Below, one piece after another: positions 55,557 through 63,972 of a stretch of DNA of 64,000 nt; positions within the stretch are counted from its first letter, which is position 1; the number at the start of each line of letters is the position of its first letter. The position numbers and the translations under genes were made by a program. Source of the stretch: JAPOXR01 sp965221935. Lineage in GTDB: Bacteria > Pseudomonadota > Alphaproteobacteria > Rhodobacterales > Rhodobacteraceae. Location: the NCBI GenBank assembly GCA_965221935.1, contig CBDCSZ010000064.1, positions 7,503 to 71,502 on the forward strand, in the 5' to 3' direction. Under the pieces are notes generated by a model. It ran no database searches, had not been told where the DNA came from, and worked only from the letters and a program-made list of their open reading frames with translations.

Positions 55557-57226
55557 GGGTGTAGCCCAAGTTAGTGACTGGCCGCGACGGCTTGCCTTGC
55601 CTGCCAGTCCAGGAATTCGGGCAGCCGGAGGTTCATGACGCAGCTTTTCAGCGCGAGCATGGCGTTGGCTCCTCTCTCCGACCAGCGGGTGCCGGGGCGC
55701 TTCAGGCGCAGCCCGTACTGCCGGCATCCGCTTTCCACGACGCCGCTCCCGACCTGCATGCCGAGGTCACGGTATTCGTTGTACCGCATCCGCTCCATGT
55801 TGTTCCTGAAGTAGCGGCAGCACGCCGCGACATCTTCGTGCCGGCCGCTGAAGGGCTCGAGTTCCCGGACCACCTCGGCCGCCCGGCCCGCCGCGATGTC
55901 CGCCTTGATCTCCTCGAACCGCCGGTTCCGCCCCTCCCTGTCCGGGAGGATCGCCTTCACGGCGCCGGACGCGTATTCGAGGGCATGGAACATATCGAGC
56001 ACGAAGGTGACCTTCCGGCCGCCGAAGATCTCCTGGCAGGTGTTCCTTGTCCATTCCGCCCCGTCGGAGATGACAACAAGCTCCCCGGCGTCGTGCAGGC
56101 CCCGGCGCCGGGCCTCGCGGTCCAGCCGCACGGCGAACGCCGAGGGATCCTTGCCGCCGGACGGCGCCGCCGCGCTGTCGATCAGGCAGCTGAACGTCTC
56201 GCTGCCCCGGTCCTTCAGCGCCGCGCCGGTCTCCGGATCCCGCCCCTCGGCGGTGTACATGACCGCGAGCTTCGCCTCTCGCGTCCTGGAACTCCCGTCG
56301 TCCTGCTTCCCCGCAACGCCTTCGACGTCCTCTTTCCGCATCGGAATGCCGGTCCCGTCGATCGAGAGATACATGCGCGATTCCAGAGGCTTGCCACCGA
56401 CCACCTCCTCCCGCTCGAACCGGAGCGCCGCCTCGCCGAACGCCAGCGACCAGCGCTGCAGGGAGCTCGACGAAGCGGCCACCCCGGCAAGGTTCGCGAT
56501 GTGCCGGCTCGCCGCATCGAAACTCATCAGCGGCACCGTCTCGGCCATGACGCTCGCCATCCCCGGCGTGAAGGTGCTCCCCTCCAGGCCCAGTGCCCGG
56601 TCCAGCGGATAACAGCCCTTGCCGCACGACCGGCAATGGAAGTACGTCCGCTCGAACTCGACCCGGCCCAGCCGGGTCAGGAACGACTTCCCCTTCCTTT
56701 CCTGGCACCGGCGCATCGGCGTGCCGCAGCTTTCGCATCTCGGCGCCGGCAACGCCCTGTCAAGCCGCTCGACCAGCTGCTTCAGCGCCGTTGCCCCGCC
56801 GCCTAGGGCGGCGTCCCGGAGCGCACGCTCCACGCCGTCAAGGTCGGGGACGCCCGACGCGAGATCCGACGCCAGCCTCGGAAGCTGCGGCCCGAACTCC
56901 GCAGAGACGGCGGCAAGAAGCGCCGGAAGCGGCCCGTCCTCCGCGACCTCCAGGCTGCGCACCTCGCCGCCCTCGATCCAGTACCGGACATGCCCGCCCT
57001 CGTACGGCCGGACCACCGACGCGCCCTCTTCGTCCAGACCTTCCAGATACGCCACCGCGTCCGGATGCCGGTGCACGCGCTTCTCCTCGTCCTGCGTCAT
57101 CATTCGCGCTCCTGCCTTTCGCCTCTGAAAGCGCGCCGCCGACCGATTCGCCCGGCCGTTGTCGGACACGCCCGCTACAGAAAAAAATGGCAGAAATCGC
57201 CGATGTCAACAAATTGGGCTACACCC
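55557..57226 (-). mobile_element. ISKra4-family insertion sequence (complete)
   Basis: 1670 bp with perfect 13-bp inverted repeats GGGTGTAGCCCAA and a 9-bp target duplication GTGGTCCTG (55548-55556 and 57227-57235). It carries one transposase gene on the minus strand and interrupts the AAA ATPase gene. Confidence 0.9.
55571..57103 (-). CDS. ISKra4-family transposase
   Basis: About 510 residues. The N-terminal half has a zinc-ribbon-like region (CESCGTPMRRCQERKGKSFL, FHCRSCGKGCYPLD). The catalytic region includes YLSIDGTGIPMRKEDVEG, VVISDGAEWTRNTCQE, FVLDMFHALEYASGAVKA and GMQVGSGVVESGCRQYG, standard for ISKra4. The ATG at 57103 is preferred; the frame is open to GTG 57169. The remnant at 20.4 kb is a different subfamily. 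Confidence 0.9.
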   Translation of the reverse strand: MMTQDEEKRVHRHPDAVAYLEGLDEEGASVVRPYEGGHVRYWIEGGEVRSLEVAEDGPLPALLAAVSAEFGPQLPRLASDLASGVPDLDGVERALRDAALGGGATALKQLVERLDRALPAPRCESCGTPMRRCQERKGKSFLTRLGRVEFERTYFHCRSCGKGCYPLDRALGLEGSTFTPGMASVMAETVPLMSFDAASRHIANLAGVAASSSSLQRWSLAFGEAALRFEREEVVGGKPLESRMYLSIDGTGIPMRKEDVEGVAGKQDDGSSRTREAKLAVMYTAEGRDPETGAALKDRGSETFSCLIDSAAAPSGGKDPSAFAVRLDREARRRGLHDAGELVVISDGAEWTRNTCQEIFGGRKVTFVLDMFHALEYASGAVKAILPDREGRNRRFEEIKADIAAGRAAEVVRELEPFSGRHEDVAACCRYFRNNMERMRYNEYRDLGMQVGSGVVESGCRQYGLRLKRPGTRWSERGANAMLALKSCVMNLRLPEFLDWQARQAVAASH

Positions 57227-57235
57227 GTGGTCCTG

Positions 57236-57649
57236 TATCTCCGTCACTTGGTCAAACCCGACAACGTCTTGATCGTCGAAGAGCCCGAATCGCATCTCCA
57301 TCCGGCGATGCAGGTCATGTTTACCCGTCAGCTTGCCGCGCTCGTCAACGAGGGAATTCAATTGATTGTCACCACACACAGTGAATGGCTGCTCGAAGAA
57401 TTGGCCAACATCGTGCGACGCTCCGAACTCCCCAAGTCCAAACACAGCGACTCCGCGGGCGATGTCGCACTTCGCCCTGAGCAGGTGGGGGCATGGCTAT
57501 TCGAGCCCAAATCGCGACCAAAGGGGTAGATCGTCAAGGAAATCCAACTTGACGATACCGATATGTATCCCACCGGCTATGACGCGATCACGGCGGCATT
57601 GCACAACGACTGGGCCGAACTCTCGAGTCAAATCGAGGATGGCTCGTGA
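57236..57649 (+). pseudogene. AAA ATPase gene, part 3 (Walker B and end)
   Basis: Starts YLRHLVKPDNVLIVEEPESHLHP (Walker B with the catalytic Glu pair, residues 375-380 of the rejoined protein), then QLIVTTHSEWLLEELANI with the H-loop His and a C-terminal tail. An in-frame TAG occurs at 57527, 40 codons before the true stop, and the sequence beyond it (IVKEIQLDDTDMYPTGYDAI) still looks coding. The stop overlaps the next gene's GTG. Confidence 0.82.
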
Positions 57650-58122
57650 CGGATTTGTTGGAGCGCGTTCGTCTTGCGCTGGACACCAGGTGTCTGATCC
57701 AGCGCGGCGTGAACAAGGGCGGGTGCAAAATCTCGATGGCCAACGCACCGAACCCGCGTTTGGAAATCGATTTCGACAAACCGGGTTCGCCGCTGTCCCA
57801 AAACGCGACGCGCCGTGACTATCTCGTGATCGCTGAAGGTCAACAGAGTTTCGGCTGGGTCGCACCGCTTGAACTGAAACGGGGACAACTGCGTGCGGAT
57901 CGGGTCGTCAGACAATTGAAAGCGGGGGCTAAGGCAGCAGAGAAACTCGTTCCCAAGAGTGTATCGGTCAAGTTTCGCCCCGTCGCAGCATCAGGCGGCA
58001 GGTCAATGCATGAACGCAGGAACCTGCGGAAAAAAAGAAGCATGATTCGGTTTCATGGACATTCTGAGCACGTCCGGTTGATGTCGTGCGGAGATCGATT
58101 GGTCCGGGCGCTTGGATTGTAA
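57646..58122 (+). CDS. Small protein paired with the AAA ATPase; possible PD-(D/E)XK nuclease
   Basis: 158 residues, starting at a GTG that overlaps the ATPase stop, so the two were translationally coupled. LEIDFDKPGSPLSQ is followed by Asp58 in RRDYLVIAEGQ and then APLELKRG (Glu76, Lys78), a spacing that fits the D...ExK signature of restriction-like nucleases. VRQLKAGAKAAEKLV and VKFRPVAAS follow. I do not know a named family for it. The gene appears intact although its partner is broken. Confidence 0.55.
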   Translation: MTDLLERVRLALDTRCLIQRGVNKGGCKISMANAPNPRLEIDFDKPGSPLSQNATRRDYLVIAEGQQSFGWVAPLELKRGQLRADRVVRQLKAGAKAAEKLVPKSVSVKFRPVAASGGRSMHERRNLRKKRSMIRFHGHSEHVRLMSCGDRLVRALGL

Positions 58123-58133
58123 TTGATTGCCGC

Positions 58134-58523
58134 TCAAACCAGTCTCCCAAATCTTATGTTCGTAACAAACCTCCTTGTTCTCGCCGAACGCGTTTGCCTT
58201 GAGGCGGAACCTCCTGACGGACGCAGGGATCCCATCGGCGGACTTGACCCACCTACCAGGCTTCGGCATTTCCCCGTGCGCGTCGATGAAGGACATGATG
58301 TCGGCGTTGAGTTCGGCGACCGAGCGGTGCGCGTCCTTTTTTTTGGTTCTTCCAGGTCAGTTCCGGGAACCGGAGCTCGGCCTGCCTGAGCCATGACGCC
58401 GAGGCCGGCGTGAAGCGGACAAGCAAGCGCCTGCGGCGGGCAAGCCACTTCCCTACCTTCTCCGTCCTGTGCGCCGCGCAGCTTTCCATCGCCGCCAAGT
58501 GGAGGACATCTGTTGAATTGCAT
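58134..58523 (-). pseudogene. IS630-family transposase, C-terminal remnant with frameshift
   Basis: HRTEKVGKWLARRRRLLVRF, then TPASASWLRQAELRFPELTWK, matches the third catalytic block of IS630 transposases (FTPxSASWLNQVExWFxxLT) with Gln-Ala-Glu near the expected Glu. A frame change follows, and the tail AELNADIMSFIDAHGEMPKP and GRWVKSADGI continues in another frame. The N-terminal two thirds are absent. Confidence 0.78.
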
Positions 58524-58623
58524 GTTGTTTCGACGGTGAGCAGTGGATCCGGTTCGGATTGGATCGGCGTGTGACCGTCTGGAGACCGGAATAGTCGGCG
58601 GCGTCTGACTTCTTTTTCCCAGC
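58508..58623 (-). repeat. Dispersed inverted repeat, copy B
   Basis: The complement of 51884-51999 (see copy A). It abuts the start of the IS630 remnant. Confidence 0.7.
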
Positions 58624-58900
58624 GATCTTTCCGGCAGATTTTTCTTTCCCGGCAGCTTGACAGATGGGGGCTCATAAGAGGTTCTAGCGGTAAGGCGGGA
58701 GCGCTGGTTTCCGGCCTTTGTTTTCCGTCTCTACCTGCAGCCGGCGGGCGAAAATGAACTTCCTGACTGTTGGTCGGCAGTGAAAGGCGATCAGGACGGT
58801 TGCGCCGGGCACGGTGCCCGCAAATCCGAAACTGCGCTGTTCGAAGTCTTGGTTCCGGCAACCGATTTGTGCATGAACGCGAGCGGTACGGTGGACAGGG

Positions 58901-59936
58901 TCAGTTGGCGAAAAACCGCGACAGGCGGGAAACGGCTCCGTCGGCATGAGCAAGACCGCGGCTTCGCAGATCGAGAAAATGGGCGAAAACGTTGCGTGCC
59001 GCGGCCGCCCGGAGCGTGGACGGTGTGTCCTTGTAGATGCGGGAGGCCACCTCTTCCGCCGAAAGCGGCCCGGTACGTATCTCTGCCAGAATCTGCCGTT
59101 CGCGCTCTTTTCGGTGGCTGATCTGGTGCGCGATCATTGCCTTCGGATCTTCAATCCTGTCTCCATGTCCTGGAAAATACACAGTTTTCACTGCGCATCC
59201 CCAGCCGCTTGAGTGAACGCATAAAGTCGGTCATGTTGCCGTGCGGCGGCGACACCATCGTTGTCGACCAGCCCATGACATGGTCGCCGGTGAACAGAGC
59301 GTTGCCTTCGGGCCAAGCGAAACAAACATGGTTGTGAAAGTGCCCAGGCGTCCACAGGGTCTCCAGCGACCAGCCCCCGCCGCGGACAACCTGTCCGTCG
59401 GACAACAGAATATCCGATTTGAAACGACGGTCGGCGCCCTCTCCTCCACCCATCGCCATAGCGGCTTTTGATGCCTGCTCATCTGTTCCGATCGTCAGTG
59501 CCGATCCGGCATGCGCGTAGGTCCTGGCGCCTGTTATTTCCGCAAGCCGCGGCGCCAGCGCGGTGTGGTCAACATGCGAATGTGTGACAAGAATCGACCG
59601 CAGCGCGCTGGGTGACGGGAGCGCATCGAGAATCGCCTGCAGATGCCGGTCATCGTCCGGGCCGGGATCCACCACGGCAATCTCGCCGTCACCCACAAGA
59701 TAAGTGTTTGTTCCGGTGAACGTCATTGGCGAAGAATTGGGCGCGACAATGCGCTGCAGTTCAGGCTGAATTGACTCGGCCTTTCCGACAGGGGGGTCAA
59801 ATGCTCGCGAAAAGGGGTCTGGCAGGTTTCGAAATCCTTGAATGGCGGGTGGATAAAGTCTAATAATCCGGCATGACAATCCACGGACACGTTGCCGGGA
59901 CTGCGCGCCGCTCAACGACCAGAGCAAGGCTGCCAA
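58901..59936 (-). pseudogene. Metallo-beta-lactamase-fold hydrolase with C-terminal winged helix, frameshifted
   Basis: The N-terminal part reads MTFTGTNTYLVGDGEIAVVD and the zinc motif THSHVDHTALAPRL, then TPGHFHNHVCFAWPEGNALF and TGDHVMGWSTTMVSPPHGNM, the LACTB2/glyoxalase II-like fold. The frame is lost near 59180, just after MRSLKRLG. The expected continuation VYFPGHGDRIEDP, then AMIAHQISHRKERERQIL and a BLACT winged helix (GPLSAEEVASRIYKD), is intact in the next frame down to 58901. Either a real single-base frameshift or a sequencing error. The start is uncertain; the open frame from 59936 overlaps the divergent kinase gene. Confidence 0.8.
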
Positions 59937-61309
59937 ATCTCAAGAGATTTCTTCCACAGGGGCTGCGCGGCAGAGCTATCCTCATCCTGCTTTTTCCGGT
60001 GATCATGGTGCAGCTGGTGGTCGCCGCGGTCTTTATTCAAAAACATCACGATCTTGTCACGCGGCAAATGGTCTACAATGTCGAACCGCACATTCGATTG
60101 GTGTTGTCGCGGATCAACTCTGCGGCAAACATTGACGACGCTGTCGAAAAGATAACACCGATCACAGTGCCGGGAAATCTGCAGGTGACAATTGGTTCCG
60201 AGCATGCCGCGAAAGACCGAAGGCTGTTCTATGATTTTTCCGGCAAGATCGTCATCGATACGGTCAAAGCCGCCATCCCCAGCGTGACCGCTGTTGACCT
60301 TTTGAACGGCGGCGGAAGCTTTGTCACAATCCGGGCCGACACCACGCTCGGCAACACCGACATCGTGCTCTTACGCAGAGCTGTCTCACCGTCAAATCCG
60401 CATCAGCTTTTGATTTTGATGATTGTCACCGGCATTATCCTGACCGCAATCTCGTCAGCCTTCCTCAGAAATCAGCTGAAACCCATTATTCGATTGGCTG
60501 CAGCTTCTAAAGCATTCGGCAAAGGGCAAAGGATTGAACTGCCGGTATCGGGCGCAACAGAAGTCAGGGAAGCGACGCGCGCGTTTCTGGATATGCGCGA
60601 ACGCATCGAAAGCCACATTGAACAGCGCACCCAGATGCTGTCAAGCATCAGCCACGACCTGAAGACACCGCTCGCCAGGCTCAGAGTTGGACTCGAACTC
60701 CTTGAAAAATCGCCGGATACCGATGAATTGATCGCCGATGTCAATCAAATGGCAACGATGCTGCGGGAATTCGTCGAATTCAGCAAATACGCCAAGCTGG
60801 AAGAACCTCAGATCATCAGGGCATCTGTGTTGGCCCACGACATTTGCCGCGACGCGCGCCTCCCCGGGCGGTCTCTTTCGTTGGTCATGGACGGCGCTGT
60901 GCAGTCGGGAATGGCCGTCAACGTGCGGCCAATGACAACGCGCCGCGCAGTGCAGAACCTGGTTCAAAACGCATTCCATCATGCGCCGACCACGCGCCTC
61001 TCGGTCACCTTGAACAGCGGAATGTTGAGCTTCATCGTGGAAGACGACGGCTTTGGCATCCCCGAGAACCAAAGACAGCTGGCGCTGCGTCCGTTTGCCC
61101 GTCTGGATTCATCGCGGAATTTGAACAATCTGGAAGGCATCGGGCTGGGCTTGGCAATCGCGGAGGATATATCGAACAGCCAAGGGGGCTCATTGACCCT
61201 CGACTCGAGTGAAGACATGGGCGGGTTAAAAGCGACGATTTCGCTGCCGGTCTCCGATCTCAACAGCATCGACAGCGGCGGCGAACAGATAAACGAAACC
61301 GGCTGGTAG
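59873..61309 (+). CDS. EnvZ-like sensor histidine kinase
   Basis: 478-residue two-transmembrane sensor kinase. TM1 lies near residues 35-55 (GRAILILLFPVIMVQLVVAAVF) and TM2 near 180-200 (LLILMIVTGIILTAISSAFL). A HAMP domain (RNQLKPIIRLAAASKAFGKG), H-box (MLSSISHDLKTPLARLRVGL), N-box (LVQNAFHHAP), G1 (EDDGFGIP) and G2 (GIGLGLAIAEDI) follow. No OmpR-type regulator lies next to it. The stop at 61309 overlaps the 3' end of the opposite-strand tRNA. Confidence 0.9.
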   Translation: MTIHGHVAGTARRSTTRARLPNLKRFLPQGLRGRAILILLFPVIMVQLVVAAVFIQKHHDLVTRQMVYNVEPHIRLVLSRINSAANIDDAVEKITPITVPGNLQVTIGSEHAAKDRRLFYDFSGKIVIDTVKAAIPSVTAVDLLNGGGSFVTIRADTTLGNTDIVLLRRAVSPSNPHQLLILMIVTGIILTAISSAFLRNQLKPIIRLAAASKAFGKGQRIELPVSGATEVREATRAFLDMRERIESHIEQRTQMLSSISHDLKTPLARLRVGLELLEKSPDTDELIADVNQMATMLREFVEFSKYAKLEEPQIIRASVLAHDICRDARLPGRSLSLVMDGAVQSGMAVNVRPMTTRRAVQNLVQNAFHHAPTTRLSVTLNSGMLSFIVEDDGFGIPENQRQLALRPFARLDSSRNLNNLEGIGLGLAIAEDISNSQGGSLTLDSSEDMGGLKATISLPVSDLNSIDSGGEQINETGW

Positions 61310-61379
61310 GCCCGGAGGGATTCGAACCCCCAACCAAAGCGTTATGAGCGCTCTGCTCTAACCGTTGAGCTACGGGCCC
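61304..61379 (-). tRNA. tRNA with CAT anticodon (Ile2 or elongator Met)
   Basis: 76-nt cloverleaf on the minus strand: acceptor GGGCCCG/CGGGCCT with a terminal G-T pair, D-arm GTAGCTCAACGGTTAGAGC, anticodon loop CTCATAA, T-arm GGGGGTTCGAATCCCTC, encoded CCA. The acceptor stem differs from initiator tRNA. Telling Ile2 (lysidine-modified) from elongator Met needs identity elements I cannot weigh here; the variable region resembles Ile2. Confidence 0.93.
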
Positions 61380-61440
61380 CTGCCCTTCGTCTTAGGCAAC
61401 TGCAAAAACCTGGTCAAGCCAGTCAAAGCGCGGCCGCCCG

Positions 61441-61860
61441 CTACCCGACAAGTTCAATTTTCGAGAAAAAGAAGCTTATCTCGGAAGCGGCGGTTTCCGG
61501 CCCGTCCGATCCGTGCACCGAATTCTCGCCAAGCGACAAAGCGAACTGTTTCCTCACCGTGCCTTCGGCGGCGTCGGCGGGATTTGTCGCCCCCATGACG
61601 TCGCGGTTCACGCTTATCGCGCTTTCACGTTCAAGGACTTGAACCACAACCGGACCGGAAGCCATGAATTCGCACAGCTCGTCATAAAACGGCCTTTCTT
61701 TGTGGACCTCATAGAACAGCTCCGCCTGCCGAACCGTGAGCCACAGTCGTTTCTGGGCGATGATTCGAAGGCCGGCGTTTTCCAGCATGGCGTTGATCTG
61801 GCCTGTCAGATTGCGTTTGGTCGCATCTGGTTTGATAATGGATAGAGTTTGTTCGGTCAC
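61441..61860 (-). CDS. ndk: Nucleoside-diphosphate kinase
   Basis: Equalises NTP pools by phosphate transfer. 139 residues starting TEQTLSIIKPDATKRNLTG. It contains the Pro-rich ERPFYDELCEFMASGPVVVQVLE block and RKQFALSLGENSVHGSDGPE, where His in NSVHGSD is the phospho-acceptor. The GTG at 61860, behind GGAGGCAAC, is chosen over the longer open frame to 61935. Confidence 0.96.
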   Translation of the reverse strand: MTEQTLSIIKPDATKRNLTGQINAMLENAGLRIIAQKRLWLTVRQAELFYEVHKERPFYDELCEFMASGPVVVQVLERESAISVNRDVMGATNPADAAEGTVRKQFALSLGENSVHGSDGPETAASEISFFFSKIELVG

Positions 61861-62148
61861 AAAGTTGCCTCCAGGCGGAATGCGTCGCTGTGGCTGCGGG
61901 GACTGCTGCCGTAACACTCTTCGGGTCAAATGCAAGCTCCAGACACCAGCAATTCCCGCTTATTTCCCGGAATTGCCGGGAACGGCTGCGGCGGCGGGTT
62001 GCGCCGCGCCCGCCTGGCGGGTGCGCAGCCTCGGCCGTGCGGCGCCGCCGCCTGTGTGTTTCCGCGGCTTGATCTGTGACCCTGGGGAGCCGGATTCGAG
62101 CATTTCCGGACGCACGGATCCGGTCTACGGCTCCGGGCGCGGGGCCCC

Positions 62149-62407
62149 CAATGGCATTTCATTAGGCCGGCATGATTTTGACGCCGTTCTGTCTGCGGCG
62201 GCAGTCATCTGATTCCACGCTCAATTTCCGTCCGCTCCTTTTTTTCGGCTTCCGGGGTTGACATGACCACACCGCCGCCGCATGTTAGGCTCGAATCAGA
62301 CTGTCCCGCCGGGAGCGCAGCCATGGACCCGCGAATCGAGGCCCTCAAGTCCACCGCCTTTTTCGGCCGGCGCTTCACGCGGCGGCAGATCGCCGACATC
62401 GCGGAGA
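62149..62407 (+). mobile_element. Right-end fragment of the DruA-DDE element (second copy)
   Basis: Begins with the same inverted-repeat end CAATGGCATTTCATTAGG and continues at high identity to the complement of 50776 down to about 50540. It includes the ATG at 62323 and 28 codons (FFGRRFTRRQIADIAE). It is cut at about 62407 by the RIT element. The rest of the element is absent in the window. Confidence 0.82.
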
Positions 62408-62438
62408 ATGCCGACAACCGGATTATGCCGCGTTCGCG

Positions 62439-62468
62439 GCCCGGGGCGTTGATTCCCCGGGCTTTTTT
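62439..62468 (+). terminator. Terminator-like hairpin within the RIT left end
   Basis: GCCCGGGG, loop CGTTGATT, CCCCGGGC, then TTTTTT: a perfect 8-bp stem with a T-run. It would block transcription entering the element from the left. Confidence 0.75.
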
Positions 62469-62700
62469 GCCGCCGTTGTCGGCATAATCACTTCCAATCC
62501 GGACCCGCATTTCCTCTGCGCCAAAGCTCCTGCCGATCTGCCTTTGGCTCATGACAGGCCGCACGACCTTTGCGTTCGAGGGTCGTGACCGGGTGCGTTT
62601 TCGACGACTCTGATGATCGAGAGAGAGCCTGGTCTTTGGCTCCCTGTTCAGTCCAGGCAATCCTGTTCGTTCCACTCATTCGCAACAAAGGAACGAAAGG

Positions 62701-63972
62701 ATGCAATCAAACCCGATCGGAATCCCATTGCCAAGGGAACAGGGGCCAGACTGGCTGCTTCCCCTGCGCAACGCATTCCTGGCCTCGCTTCTGTCGCTTG
62801 GCCTGAAGACCAGCACCGTCAAGGTTTATGCCCGTGCAATCGACCGGTTTTGTGCCGAGGCGGGGCGTCGCGGGCTGACGGCGCCGGACGGCGTTGACGA
62901 GCCGGTTCTCGTGCAAGCCCGTGATCCGCTGCCTGCAAGGCTTGCAGTTCACGTCCGGCGAGAACGGGCATCTGTCCTGGATCGGTTCATCGCCTTTCTC
63001 GTGGAAGAGGGCGCCGCGGCGGCCGCGCCACAACCGCCGGAACCGGCGCCAACGGCTCTTGAGACCTTGTGCACGGATTACGGCGCCTGGTTGCGGACCC
63101 GGCGCGGGTTGGCGCCCAGCACCGTCAAGACGCGTCAAGGCAAACTTCGCAATTTCCTGGCCTTCCGGTTCGGCAATGCAGCTCCGGGCGACCTGAATGC
63201 CATCACCCAAGCCGACATCATTGCCTGTCTGGAAGCGACGGACGAGGCGGGCCTTGCCGACGCACGATCAAAGGCCGATTCCCTGCGATCCCTGTTCCGC
63301 TTCCTGTTCGCGACCGGCCGGACCGAGCGGAACCTGGTTCCCTGCGTCCCGCGCATGTCCAGGCCCCGGTCGACCGCACCGGCGCGGCACCTGTCGCGTG
63401 AAGAGGTCGAGCGTGTCCTGGCGGCGGCCAAGGGAGACAGCGCCATCGCCCGCCGCGACCATGCGATGCTGCTGACGATGGCCCGGCTCGGCCTGCGCGG
63501 CCAGGAGGTCGTCGCCGTCCGGCTCGACGACATCGACTGGCAGGCGGGCGAGATCCTGGTCCGCGGCAAGGGCGCGCGTCGGGCGGCCATGCCGCTTCCG
63601 GCCGACGTCGGCGAGGCCGTCGTGGACTGGATCCGGCATGGACGACAGGGCAGTTCACGGCATCTCTTCGTCAGCATCCGCCCGCCCTTCCTGCGCTTCA
63701 CGTCCGCCGCCCCGGCCAGGACGGCGCTCCGCAGGGCCCATGCGGCGTCCGGCGTCGCGCCGCCCGGGGGCGAGGTCCGCTGCCATGTCTTCCGGCATTC
63801 CCTGGCCATGAGCCTGCTGCAGGACGGGACGCCGCTGGCCGACATCGGCAACCTGCTGCGCCACGAATCGGCGCAGACGACGACGGTCTGCGCTCGGCAC
63901 GACATCGAGGCCCTGCGCCCGCTCGCGCGTCCCTGGCCCGTGCCGCGGCCCATGCCGGAGGCACGATCATGA
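62701..63972 (+). CDS. Tyrosine recombinase, first of a RIT pair/trio, catalytic Tyr replaced by Cys
   Basis: 423 residues with N-terminal SAM-like core-binding domains (STVKVYARAIDRFCAEAGRR; PSTVKTRQGKLRNFLAFRFG) and a C-terminal catalytic domain. That domain has Arg in TMARLGLRGQEVVAVRLDDI, HVFRHSLAMSLLQDG with the HxxR pair, and LLRHESAQTTTVCARHDIEAL. At the nucleophile position the expected TAC (Tyr) is TGC (Cys397, 63889-63891). A single transition would explain it. The ATG is preceded by AAAGGAACGAAAGG. Confidence 0.88.
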   Translation: MQSNPIGIPLPREQGPDWLLPLRNAFLASLLSLGLKTSTVKVYARAIDRFCAEAGRRGLTAPDGVDEPVLVQARDPLPARLAVHVRRERASVLDRFIAFLVEEGAAAAAPQPPEPAPTALETLCTDYGAWLRTRRGLAPSTVKTRQGKLRNFLAFRFGNAAPGDLNAITQADIIACLEATDEAGLADARSKADSLRSLFRFLFATGRTERNLVPCVPRMSRPRSTAPARHLSREEVERVLAAAKGDSAIARRDHAMLLTMARLGLRGQEVVAVRLDDIDWQAGEILVRGKGARRAAMPLPADVGEAVVDWIRHGRQGSSRHLFVSIRPPFLRFTSAAPARTALRRAHAASGVAPPGGEVRCHVFRHSLAMSLLQDGTPLADIGNLLRHESAQTTTVCARHDIEALRPLARPWPVPRPMPEARS

